Positions 54,014 to 62,229 of a stretch of 64,000 nt of DNA are shown here, in pieces (positions within the stretch are counted from its first letter, which is position 1; every line of letters starts with the position of its first letter). Position numbers and translations under genes: made by a program. The notes beneath the pieces were generated by a model. It was given only the letters and a program-made list of their open reading frames with translations, had not been told where the DNA came from and did no database searches. The stretch comes from Pseudomonas sp. ADAK18 (GTDB lineage: Bacteria; Pseudomonadota; Gammaproteobacteria; Pseudomonadales; Pseudomonadaceae), in contig NZ_CP052859.1 of NCBI RefSeq assembly GCF_012935695.1, positions 1,963,001 to 2,027,000 of the forward strand. Reading direction: 5' to 3'.

Positions 54014-54942
54014 AAAAGCCAACCCTGGTGATCGGCACTGGAGCACTGCTGTTGCTGGTGGTAGCGGTTACGCTGGCCCTGCGCCCGGGCAGTGATCCGG
54101 TGGCCGCCCAGCAACCGGCGCCCGTCCTCAATGATGGACCTGCTGTGGCGCGCTTGGGCAATCAACAGGTGGCGCTGGCGGAGCTCAAGGCCTTGTTGGC
54201 GACCTTGCCGGTGGAGTCTCGTGAGCAACTGCGGGGCAATCGTGGTGCCCTGGAAACCTGGATCCGCTCGCGACTGGCGCAAAAGGTCGTGCTGGAGCAG
54301 GCCGATGCCCAGGGCTGGCGCCAGCGCCCGGAAGTGGAGCAACAAACCCGCGCCGCCACCGAGCAGATTGTGTTTCGCGACTACATGCTGTCGGTCAGTC
54401 AGGTTCCAGCCGACTACCCAAGCGAGGCGGAACTGCAACAGGCCTATGACAGTGGCAAGGCTGGCTGGGTGACCCCGCCGTTGTACCGGATCAGTCAGAT
54501 ATTTCTCGCGGTGAATGACCCACAAAGCCTCGACGCGGTGCGCCGCCAGGCCCAGGAACTGAGCCGCAAGGCGCAGGCGGCACCGGGTGAGTTCGCCGCG
54601 TTGGCCGGGCAGTACTCCCAGGATGTCGACAGTGCCCCGCGCGGCGGCGATTCTGGTTTGCAGCCGTTGCAGCAACTGGTGCCAGAGGTACGGGGCGCTG
54701 TCTCGCGGCTGAAAGTCGGCGCGGTGTCGGACGCGGTACAAAGTGCTGCGGGCTTTCATGTGCTCAAGCTCACCGGGCAACAGCCGGCAGGCACCGCCAG
54801 CCTCGAGGACCTGCGCGAGCGCCTGACCCAGGCCTTGCGCGCCCAGCGCCAGGAACAGATCGCCAAGGCGTACCTGGAGGGCATGCTTAATACCGCGACC
54901 TTGAGCATTGATGGCGCCGAACTGAACAAGGTTCTGGACTAG
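54010..54942 (+). CDS. Parvulin-type peptidyl-prolyl cis-trans isomerase
   Basis: A 310-residue membrane-anchored or periplasmic foldase. An N-terminal hydrophobic helix (about 5-24) is followed by a SurA/PpiD-like helical region and one parvulin domain (about 155-260: LYRISQIFLAVND, AGQYSQDVDSAPRGGDSGLQP, SDAVQSAAGFHVLKLTG). It starts with GTG overlapping the upstream stop. Its place at the end of the operon suggests it assists folding of PdtA, PdtB or the porin in the periplasm. Confidence 0.9.
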   Translation: MKKPTLVIGTGALLLLVVAVTLALRPGSDPVAAQQPAPVLNDGPAVARLGNQQVALAELKALLATLPVESREQLRGNRGALETWIRSRLAQKVVLEQADAQGWRQRPEVEQQTRAATEQIVFRDYMLSVSQVPADYPSEAELQQAYDSGKAGWVTPPLYRISQIFLAVNDPQSLDAVRRQAQELSRKAQAAPGEFAALAGQYSQDVDSAPRGGDSGLQPLQQLVPEVRGAVSRLKVGAVSDAVQSAAGFHVLKLTGQQPAGTASLEDLRERLTQALRAQRQEQIAKAYLEGMLNTATLSIDGAELNKVLD

Positions 54943-54990
54943 AAAACTGCAAGGCTTGGATGCAAAGCCCCATACGACAGGGAGTCCCCC

Positions 54991-55977
54991 ATGGCATTAC
55001 TGGAACCCGCTGCACCCCAAGACGGCACGCCGTATCGCACCCACAGTCACGGGCGTGAAACCTGGCTTGCCCAGACCTCCACGATCGTCATGAGCGATTC
55101 GGAAGTGATCGGTTACTTTCTTACCAGTGCGCGCTGTGGCTGCTTCATGCAGGCGGCGCGCCGGCTCAATATCAAGGCGACGTTGCTGCGCAAGCGCCTG
55201 GCACAGCTGGAAAACTACTTGGGGCGTACGCTATTCAACTATCAGGGCAACGGGATCCTGCTCAGTCGTGAAGGTCAGCAGTTGCAGGCTCATCTGGTTG
55301 CCAGGTCCCATGAGTGGCGCCTGCCGGTGATCGAGCAACCGCTGATCCGCCTGGCGGTGGCCGAGCCGATCCTGCATGACATCCTCGGGCGCGACCTGAT
55401 TGCGTTGTTACGGCGCAATGCAAGCGTGCGGCTGGAGATTATCTCCATCGACAGCGAGCTGGCTTTGCAATCCGTGGAGGCCGATGTGGTGCTGTGGCTA
55501 TCGGGAGCGGACGCTTCAACGCCCGGCCCCGGTTGTGCTACCCAGCCGCCACGGGCCCTGGCGAGTCTGAATTACCTGCCGCATATCGCCAAGCGCTACT
55601 CGCGGCTGACGACCCGCCCGGATAGCCTCGACGATTTGGCTGACTACACGTTGGTGCAATGGCAACCAGATCAGCAGGTCGAAGCCCTGCAACCCTGGAA
55701 CACCCTGGTGCGAGAGCGCCTGGCCGCGGTGGTGCGGGTGCACGTCTATTCCCTGATGCTGGAAATGATTCGCTGCGGTGCATGCATTGGTTTGTTGCCA
55801 CGCTATATGAGTTGCGTCGACCGTGGGCTGATCGCCTTGCCCGGGTTACTGGCCGAGAACATGCGGCGTCAGGTGTGGATGGCGGTGAATGCTGACGTGC
55901 GGTATCCGGAGGAGGTGGACATGATGGTCGAGTTGATCGTCAGTACGTTTGAGGGGCGCAGGGATTGGTTTGATTAA
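54991..55977 (+). CDS. LysR-family regulator at the end of the pdt locus
   Basis: A 328-residue regulator. The HTH is at about residues 34-90 (VIGYFLTSARCGCFMQAARRLNIKATLLRKRLAQLE), preceded by a 30-residue extension that is unusual for the family. The effector domain follows. GGGAG is 5-6 bases before ATG 54991; an internal ATG at codon 34 would give the usual family length. It is 48 bases after the PPIase and probably cotranscribed. A LysR gene is at the same place in P. aeruginosa. Confidence 0.85.
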   Translation: MALLEPAAPQDGTPYRTHSHGRETWLAQTSTIVMSDSEVIGYFLTSARCGCFMQAARRLNIKATLLRKRLAQLENYLGRTLFNYQGNGILLSREGQQLQAHLVARSHEWRLPVIEQPLIRLAVAEPILHDILGRDLIALLRRNASVRLEIISIDSELALQSVEADVVLWLSGADASTPGPGCATQPPRALASLNYLPHIAKRYSRLTTRPDSLDDLADYTLVQWQPDQQVEALQPWNTLVRERLAAVVRVHVYSLMLEMIRCGACIGLLPRYMSCVDRGLIALPGLLAENMRRQVWMAVNADVRYPEEVDMMVELIVSTFEGRRDWFD

Positions 55978-55991
55978 ACGGGTGGAACAGG

Positions 55992-56095
55992 TGTAGCCGC
56001 TGCCGAGGCACGAGGCTGCGATGGGTGGCGAAGCCGCCCCAAGAGGGCGGTCCTGCGGACACGCATCGCAGCCTCGTGCCTCGGCAGCGGCTACA
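55992..56095. repeat. REP-type inverted doublet (TGTAGCCGCTGCCGAGG family)
   Basis: Arms TGTAGCCGCTGCCGAGGCAC and GTGCCTCGGCAGCGGCTACA are perfect inverted repeats. It fills the 120-base gap between the convergent LysR and decarboxylase genes and may act as a bidirectional transcription stop. The sister copy is at 45159-45259. Confidence 0.88.
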
Positions 56096-56097
56096 AA

Positions 56098-56883
56098 TCA
56101 GCGTCCCTCAAACGCAGGCGGCCGACGCTCTGCAAACGCCGCCAACCCCTCGCCAAAATCCGCACTTTCACAGGCCTGGCGCCGCAACTCGGCAATCTGC
56201 TCCATGGCTTGCACTGGCATGGGTTGCAGGTCTTCGAGAATCCGCAGTTGTTCCTTCACCGCCTGGATCGCCAACGGTGCTTTGGCGGCAATGCCCTGGG
56301 CCATTTCCAGGGCGGTGGACTCCAGGGTATCGGTAGACACCAGCCGGTTGATCACGCCAAAACGCTCGGCGCGTTGTGCGTCCAGTTTTTGTGCGCAGAA
56401 GAACATTTCCTTAAGCACATGGATCGGCAGGTTGTTGAAGAACCGCAACAGGCCGCTGGTGGTGTAGGGCAGGCCGATATTGGCCGGGGTCATGGCAAAG
56501 CTGGCGCTGTGATCGGCGACCACCAGGTCGCAGCTCATGGCCAGGTCGACGGCGCCCCCCCACGCGGAGCCCGAGATGGCGGCGATGACCACACCGGGGT
56601 AGGCGCGAATCCTGCGCAGCACCCGCTCCAGGGGTTTGCCGTAGGCCACCGGGTCGCGATCGTGGGACAGTTCGCCGATGTCGTGACCAGCGCTCCATAC
56701 CGATTGACCCACTTCGGCCCCGAGGATCACCACGCCAACACGCTGTTCGGCGAGGGCCGCCAGGCTTTCATCGACAGCGTTGAGTAGTTGCGCGCTCAGG
56801 GCGTTGCGCTGGCTGGGGTTGCTGAAGACCAAACGGGCGATGCGCGGCTCGAGCCTGTGGACCGTGACGTGGTTGGAAGTCAT
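56098..56883 (-). CDS. scpB: Methylmalonyl-CoA decarboxylase-like enoyl-CoA hydratase family protein
   Basis: A 261-residue crotonase-fold enzyme close to E. coli ScpB (YgfG). Shared segments are VWSAGHDIGELS near 61, GSAWGGAVDLAMSCDLVVA near 105-124, and SFAMTPANIGLPY near 128-140. The Tyr of that last segment and the oxyanion Gly-His are those of the decarboxylase. It should turn methylmalonyl-CoA (or malonyl-CoA) into the acyl-CoA plus CO2. The start overlaps the CoA-transferase stop (ATGA), so the two are translationally coupled. No mutase gene is nearby, so it probably uses an imported acid activated by the neighbour. Confidence 0.85.
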   Translation of the reverse strand: MTSNHVTVHRLEPRIARLVFSNPSQRNALSAQLLNAVDESLAALAEQRVGVVILGAEVGQSVWSAGHDIGELSHDRDPVAYGKPLERVLRRIRAYPGVVIAAISGSAWGGAVDLAMSCDLVVADHSASFAMTPANIGLPYTTSGLLRFFNNLPIHVLKEMFFCAQKLDAQRAERFGVINRLVSTDTLESTALEMAQGIAAKAPLAIQAVKEQLRILEDLQPMPVQAMEQIAELRRQACESADFGEGLAAFAERRPPAFEGR

Positions 56884-58094
56884 TGGGCGGTTCCTGTTGA
56901 GTGTTGGTAGAGAACGTTGGCTTTGAGCAGGGCCTGGATCGACGCAGGGTCGAAACCGGCCTCTTGCAGCACCGCCACGCTGTGCTCGCCCAGCAGGGGC
57001 GGTGGACGTTGTTCGCGGCTTGTGGCGGTACCTGTGTTATTGAAAATCGGCGTCACCACTTGGCGCAGTGCACCCAGGGTGGGATGACTGAGGGTTTGGG
57101 TCAACTGGCTGTGCAGCACCTGTGGGTCATTGAAGACTTCGTCCAGGGTATTGATCGGCCCAGCGGGCAATCCTGCGCCGATAAACAATTCGGTCCATTC
57201 CCGTTTGCTGCGGGTTTTCAGGCGGCTTTCGAGGATGGCTTTCAGTTCGTCCCGGCGTTCTACCCGGGCTTCATTGCTGGCGAAACGCGGATCGTCTGGC
57301 AGATGCGCAAGGTCGAGCAGGGCACACAAACGCCCCCACATGGCCGAGGTGATCGGCGCCAGGTTCAGCGGCCCGTCCAGGGTCTGGAATACCCCATAAG
57401 GGGCAATCACCGAGTGCGCGTTGCCGGTGCGCCGTGGCACATCCCCCAGGCTCAGGAAGCGCTGGCCATGCACACTGAGCAAGCCCACCAGGCTGGCCAG
57501 CAGCGAGGTGTTGACGTGTTGGCCGCGTCCGGTACGTTCGCGCTCCAGCAGGGCCGCTAATACTGCGGTTACCAGCCACATACCCGAGGTCAGGTCGCCA
57601 ATGGCGGTGCCGGTACGGGTCGGGTCGCCGTCGCTGAAACCGGTCAAGCTCATCAGCCCCGAATAGCCTTGGGCGATTTGGTCGAACCCCGGCCAACTGC
57701 TCATCGGTCCGTCGCTGCCAAAGGCGTTGATACTGCCCAGGATCAGTCGTGGATTGCGTGCGCTGAGTACTTCATAACTCAAACCCATGCTGTCCAGGGT
57801 GCCGGGCTTGAAGTTCTCGATGACCACGTCGGCTCCATCGATCAGTTGCTGGATGGTGTCCAGGCCATGGGGGGAACGGAAGTCCACGCACAGGCCGCGT
57901 TTGTTGCGGTTGCACGACAGGTAATAAGTACTGACGCCCCGGTCGAACGGTCCCCAGGTGCGGCTCATGTCGCCGGCGGGGCCGGGCTCGACCTTGATCA
58001 CATCGGCCCCCAGGTCTGCCAGCACCATGGTGCAGAACGGTCCCGAAAGGGCGCGGCTCAGGTCGATGATCTTGATGCCTTGCAACGCTTGCAT
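56880..58094 (-). CDS. Family III CoA-transferase (CaiB/BaiF)
   Basis: A 404-residue enzyme with all family marks: DLSRALSGPFCTMVLADLGADVIKVE at the N-terminus, NRNKRGLCVDFRSPHG, and the catalytic Asp in TGTAIGDLTSGMW near residue 167. It moves CoA between carboxylic acids through an aspartyl-CoA intermediate. GGAG is 6 bases before the ATG. It sits between an MFS carrier (18-base gap) and ScpB, suggesting import, CoA activation, then decarboxylation of a dicarboxylic acid such as methylmalonate; that is inference. Confidence 0.92.
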   Translation of the reverse strand: MQALQGIKIIDLSRALSGPFCTMVLADLGADVIKVEPGPAGDMSRTWGPFDRGVSTYYLSCNRNKRGLCVDFRSPHGLDTIQQLIDGADVVIENFKPGTLDSMGLSYEVLSARNPRLILGSINAFGSDGPMSSWPGFDQIAQGYSGLMSLTGFSDGDPTRTGTAIGDLTSGMWLVTAVLAALLERERTGRGQHVNTSLLASLVGLLSVHGQRFLSLGDVPRRTGNAHSVIAPYGVFQTLDGPLNLAPITSAMWGRLCALLDLAHLPDDPRFASNEARVERRDELKAILESRLKTRSKREWTELFIGAGLPAGPINTLDEVFNDPQVLHSQLTQTLSHPTLGALRQVVTPIFNNTGTATSREQRPPPLLGEHSVAVLQEAGFDPASIQALLKANVLYQHSTGTAQ

Positions 58095-58112
58095 GGGTTT
58101 CTCCAGTCAGGG

Positions 58113-59417
58113 TTATTGCGGCAATGTCTGGTGGCGGGTTTCGACGGCGAACGGCAGGATCAGGATGCCCAACACAAAGGCCGCAGCCGTCCAGGCGATC
58201 GGTGCGCCGATGGAGCCGTACCAATGAATCGCGGCGGCCAGCAGGAAGTTGACCCCGGCACCGATGAAACGCCCCACTGAAGCATTGAAGGCGAACGCCG
58301 TGGCGCGAATCCGAGTGGGGTACTGTTCGGGCAGCCACAGGGAAAAGATCGCGAAGTTGCCGCCGAAAAACCCCAGGAACAGCAACGACACCATGAACAG
58401 GTGCAGGCCGTTATCCAGGTAGAACACCCAGCCGAAAGCGAAGACGATCGAGGCTGCCATGCCGGCAAAGTAAATGCCCAGCGCCTTGCGTCGGCCAACC
58501 CGTTCGGCCAGCCACGGTGCGACGAGGCAGCCGAGGATGGTGCTCAACGACAACACTGCCGCACCAATCGAGGCCAGGTGTACCGCGCCCACGTGGTCGA
58601 TGCCGGCGCGGGTCGCCAGAGTGACCACTGCGGTGGCTTCATACACCGAGCCGGCCCACAGCCCGACGATGGCTACGCCCACCAGGGCCGAGCTGGTCAA
58701 CGTGCGACGTCGGAATGCCGGGGCAAATATTTCCCACCACGCAGCACGTGTGGTCGCGGCGGGTTTTACCTGGCGAACATGCTGGGGTTCCTTGACCTTC
58801 AACGCGGTATAGATCGCTACGACGGCCGGGAACAGCCCGCACAAAAACATCACCCGCCAGCCATAGGTGGCGCCGACGGTGTAGTTGAGCAAGGCCGCAA
58901 TGAAAAAGCCCAGGTAGTAACCGGTCTGCAAATACCCGGCGCCCATCTTGCGCCGGTCTTCCGGCCAGCTCTCGGCCACATACGTACCGGCCAGGGCCCA
59001 TTCGCCACCGACGCCGATCCCAGCGATCAAACGGAAAATCGCCAACTGCCAGATGTTGTCGGAGAACGCCGCCGCGCCGGTAAACAACGAATACACCAGG
59101 ATGCTCGCGGCCAGCACTTTGACCCGCCCGAACCGGTCCGCCAGCGGCCCCCAGATGAATGAGAGGCCCCAACCCACCAGGAACAACCCAAACATGATCG
59201 AGCCGTACATGGCGATGTTGGCGGGCGTGGGGGCGAGGCCCGAGTTGGGCAGCAATTCGGTGAGGGCAGGAATCAGCACCAGGGCAAAGATCACCGAGTC
59301 CACGCCATCCAGGACCCAGCCCAGGTACACCGCCCAGAAGCCGCGAATCTGTTCGCGGGACAGGGGTGTTTTGAGTGGTTTTATGCTCGTTGCCGATGCG
59401 GTTAACGCTTTGGACAT
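58113..59417 (-). CDS. MFS transporter, probable organic-acid:H+ symporter
   Basis: A 434-residue carrier with 12 helices of the sugar/acid symporter branch. The loop 2-3 motif is GPLADRFGRVKVLAA, and GIGVGGEWALAGTYVAESWPEDRR is the pattern seen in aromatic-acid and metabolite:H+ symporters. GGGAG is 7 bases before the ATG. First gene of the operon with the CoA-transferase and decarboxylase, so it most likely imports their substrate. Confidence 0.88.
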   Translation of the reverse strand: MSKALTASATSIKPLKTPLSREQIRGFWAVYLGWVLDGVDSVIFALVLIPALTELLPNSGLAPTPANIAMYGSIMFGLFLVGWGLSFIWGPLADRFGRVKVLAASILVYSLFTGAAAFSDNIWQLAIFRLIAGIGVGGEWALAGTYVAESWPEDRRKMGAGYLQTGYYLGFFIAALLNYTVGATYGWRVMFLCGLFPAVVAIYTALKVKEPQHVRQVKPAATTRAAWWEIFAPAFRRRTLTSSALVGVAIVGLWAGSVYEATAVVTLATRAGIDHVGAVHLASIGAAVLSLSTILGCLVAPWLAERVGRRKALGIYFAGMAASIVFAFGWVFYLDNGLHLFMVSLLFLGFFGGNFAIFSLWLPEQYPTRIRATAFAFNASVGRFIGAGVNFLLAAAIHWYGSIGAPIAWTAAAFVLGILILPFAVETRHQTLPQ

Positions 59418-59577
59418 GACGATCTCCCATTGACCCTGATCGGGCCTATAGAAGCGCGGCGAGGCGCTTCGTTTATTGTGAAATCAATCTATGCCCCGTG
59501 ACCCATAAGCCACAAATATGAAATTCCTTTGGTTCCATCGGATCTTTATATAGAGTCGAATTTTTCAGGAGGCTCCC
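59418..59577. promoter_or_regulatory. Divergent promoter region of the acid-utilisation operon
   Basis: 160 bases between the MFS and LysR start codons, A/T-richer than the flanks (AATCAATCTATG, CCACAAATATGAAATTCC, TCTTTATATAGAG). It must hold both promoters and the LysR site; no exact box could be fixed. Confidence 0.4.
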
Positions 59578-60489
59578 ATGGACCTGCGCCAGCTGCGGTA
59601 CTTCATCAAGGTGGTCGAGTGCGCCAACATCACCCGCGCCAGCGAAGCCCTGCACATCGCCCAGCCGGCCATCAGCCAGCAGATGCGCAATCTGGAGCGG
59701 GACATGGACATGCAACTGCTCGAACGGAGCGTGCATGGCGTGGTGCCGACTGCGGCGGGGCAAACCTTGTATCGGCATGCCATTGAGTTATTGCGCCAGG
59801 CCGACGGTACCCGGGAACTGCTGCGTCAGGATGCTGAATACCCGCAGGGCAAGGTTTCAGTGGGCATGCCGTCGAGCACGGCGCGGATGCTGGCGATTCC
59901 CTTGGCCCGGACCATTCGCAGTCGTTATCCGGGGATCAAGCTGGAGTTGATCGATGCGCCGAGTGCTGAACTTGGAGGGTTGATCACCGTAGGTCGGGTA
60001 GCGATGGCGGTGATTGTCGATGGGGTACCGACGCGTGGTGTGGCGTCGCGGCGGTTGCTCAGTGAGATTCTGTACCTGGTGGCGTGGCCTGAGTTTTTGC
60101 TGCCTGATGGGCCGGTAAGTATTGATGCCTTGGCGCAGATGCCGCTGGTGTTGCCGTGTGCGCCGAACACCATTCGCAGCCGGGTTGATGCGGCCATGCA
60201 GGAGGCGGGGTTGCCGTTTGAGGTGGAGTTTGAGGCGAACTCGACGGACCTGTTGTTTTCGGCGGTGTTGGCGAGGTTGGGGGTGACGGTGTTGCCTTGG
60301 GCTGCAGCGCATGTGGAGTTGGAGCAATGCAGGCTGAAGCTGGCGCGGATTGATCATCGGTTGTTTACGCGGGAGTTGTCGTTGTGCTGGCCGGATACGG
60401 GGGTGCAGAGTAATGCGGTGGAGAAGGTCAGGGAGACGATATTTGAGTTGTTTGAGGGGTTTGAAGGGGAGCCGGGGTGGGGGTATTGA
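59578..60489 (+). CDS. LysR-family regulator (Nac/Cbl-like branch)
   Basis: A 303-residue LysR protein with an N-terminal domain like Nac and Cbl (MDLRQLRYFIKVVECANITRA, LHIAQPAISQQMRNLE). The usual effector domain follows. CAGGAGG lies 6-7 bases before the ATG. It is divergent from the MFS/CoA-transferase/decarboxylase operon and is its likely regulator, with the imported acid as possible inducer. It is followed directly by the large palindromic element. Confidence 0.9.
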   Translation: MDLRQLRYFIKVVECANITRASEALHIAQPAISQQMRNLERDMDMQLLERSVHGVVPTAAGQTLYRHAIELLRQADGTRELLRQDAEYPQGKVSVGMPSSTARMLAIPLARTIRSRYPGIKLELIDAPSAELGGLITVGRVAMAVIVDGVPTRGVASRRLLSEILYLVAWPEFLLPDGPVSIDALAQMPLVLPCAPNTIRSRVDAAMQEAGLPFEVEFEANSTDLLFSAVLARLGVTVLPWAAAHVELEQCRLKLARIDHRLFTRELSLCWPDTGVQSNAVEKVRETIFELFEGFEGEPGWGY

Positions 60490-61275
60490 GTACATATCCG
60501 TTGTTGTGGTCATGGCGGCTTATGGTTCCGCTCTTACAGCGGGTCACTTTCGAAAAGCGCGAAAGTAACCAAAGCGCTCTTGCCCCACCACTCGGCACCT
60601 CGCTCAGGCTCGGTGTGCCCGTAATCCGACATTGATTTGGGGGGCCGCCGCCATCGGCCATCCATGGCCGAGGGCGGCTAAACCGGCGTCCTGCCGGTTT
60701 ACCCCCCAAATCAATGTCGAATTCCGGCCAGCGTGGTTTAACGGGGCGCCTCAGATCAAAATCACAAGCCAGATCAAAAGACCGCTGACTTCGGGGCAAG
60801 GGCCAGAGCGAAAGCAGATCTGCTTTTCTGTGGGAGCTGGCTTGCCTGCGATGGCATCACCTCGGTGTTCCTGAAAGACCGAGTTGCCTGCATCGCAGGC
60901 AAGCCAGCTCCCACAGTAGACCGTGCCCGCTTTTGATCTTGCCCTTGCTTCACACCACTCAAGCCGGCCGGTAGGCCGCTGTGTCCTTGATCTGCTTTTG
61001 ATCTTGATCTTAGGCGCCCCGTTAAACCACGCTGGCCGAACGCAGGCATTACGGAGTGGGTATCCCGGCATGGATGCCGGGATAGCCGCGTTGGGCCATG
61101 GATGGCCCGTCGCGGCGGCCCACGGAGTAATGCCGGAGTGAGGGCATGCCGAGCCAAAGCGAGGCACCAAGTGGTGGGGCAAGAGCCCTTTTGGTTACTT
61201 TTGGGGCTCTTTTCCAAAAGTGACCCGCTGTAAAAGCGGAACCAATAGCCGCCATCACCGCATCAACGGATATGC
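60490..61275. repeat. Large palindromic non-coding element, copy 2
   Basis: About 785 bases bounded by GTACATATCCGTTG and CAACGGATATG. Arms 60490-60770 and about 60960-61275 are inverted imperfect copies of each other and of the element at 44740-45690. Shared parts include GGTTCCGCTCTTACAGCGG, CTTGCCCCACCACTCGG and GTGGTTTAACGGGGCGCCTC. Inner hairpins such as ATCGGCCATCCATGGCCG are present. No gene is credible here. Confidence 0.85.
60829..60916. repeat. REP-type doublet (CTGTGGGAGCTGGCTTGCC family)
   Basis: CTGTGGGAGCTGGCTTGCCTGCGATG (60829-60854) and its exact inverse (60891-60916), in the centre of the second large palindrome. The same unit is present as separated inverted halves at 45098-45115 and 45294-45320 in the first one. 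Confidence 0.85.
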
Positions 61276-61281
61276 CCCCAC

Positions 61282-62229
61282 TCAAAGCTCCAAATGACAC
61301 CGCACCTGCTGGTGCACACTTCCTGCCAGCCGTTGCGGCTTCTCACACCCCTGAGTACGCCTCGAACACCGCTCCAGAAAAAAACACCCACTGGGCAACA
61401 CCCGATTCCCCGGCAGTTCCGTTGCCGCACTGACATACGCATCATCCAGCGCCACCCCCAACTTCGGCACTGCCTCCAGCAACAACTGCGTATACGGATG
61501 CCGCGGCTGCCCCAGCACCTGCTCGGCATCCCCCAGCTCCACAATCTGCCCCAGGTACATCACCGCCACCCGGTCAGCCATGTGCCGCACGACCGAAACG
61601 TTGTGGGAGATCAGGATATAGGTCAGGCCCAACCGCCGTTGCAACTGCGCTAACAGGTTGAGGATCTGCGCCTGCACCGAGATGTCCAGGGCCGAGGTCG
61701 GTTCGTCGAGCACCAGAATGCTCGGGTTCGACGCCAGGGCCCGGGCAATGGCGATCCGTTGCCGTTGCCCGCCGGAGAACTGGTGCGGGTAGCGGTCCAG
61801 GTACTCGGCGCGAATGCCCACTTGCTCGGCCACTTTGGCGGCGATGGCGCGCATTTCGCGTCTGGGCGTGTCACCCAGGGCGAACAGCGGTTCGGTGATG
61901 ATCTTCCAGATCGGCAGGCGCGGGTCGAGGGACGATTGCGGGTCCTGGAATACGATCTGCACATGGCGATGACGCTCCCGGGCGGAGCTGTAGACCCAGT
62001 CCACCTCGCCGCCGCTGGGCGCCACCAGGCCCATCAGCAGTTGGGCGAGGGTGCTTTTGCCGCAGCCGGATTCGCCGACAATGCCCAGGGTTTCACCTGG
62101 GCATACCTGCAAGTCGATGCCGTTAAGGGCATGGGCATAACCACGAGGGCGGCCCAGCCAGTCGTTTTTTACCGGGAACTTCACCTGCACGTCCCGCAGG
62201 GTCAGCAAGGGCTCTTGGGAAACCGTCAT
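61282..62229 (-). CDS. Oligopeptide-type ABC transporter ATPase (DppF/OppF-like)
   Basis: A 315-residue ATPase with Walker A GESGCGKSTLAQLL near residue 55, signature FSGGQRQRIAIARAL near 150, Walker B ILVLDEPTSALD near 170, and the C-terminal cysteine-bearing oligo_HPY region (LPSGCFFLERC). ATG 62229 is chosen because AAGGAG is 8 bases upstream; it overlaps the stop of the preceding ATPase by one base. It powers uptake of a peptide, nickel or similar solute through the permease upstream. Confidence 0.92.
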   Translation of the reverse strand: MTVSQEPLLTLRDVQVKFPVKNDWLGRPRGYAHALNGIDLQVCPGETLGIVGESGCGKSTLAQLLMGLVAPSGGEVDWVYSSARERHRHVQIVFQDPQSSLDPRLPIWKIITEPLFALGDTPRREMRAIAAKVAEQVGIRAEYLDRYPHQFSGGQRQRIAIARALASNPSILVLDEPTSALDISVQAQILNLLAQLQRRLGLTYILISHNVSVVRHMADRVAVMYLGQIVELGDAEQVLGQPRHPYTQLLLEAVPKLGVALDDAYVSAATELPGNRVLPSGCFFLERCSRRTQGCEKPQRLAGSVHQQVRCHLEL

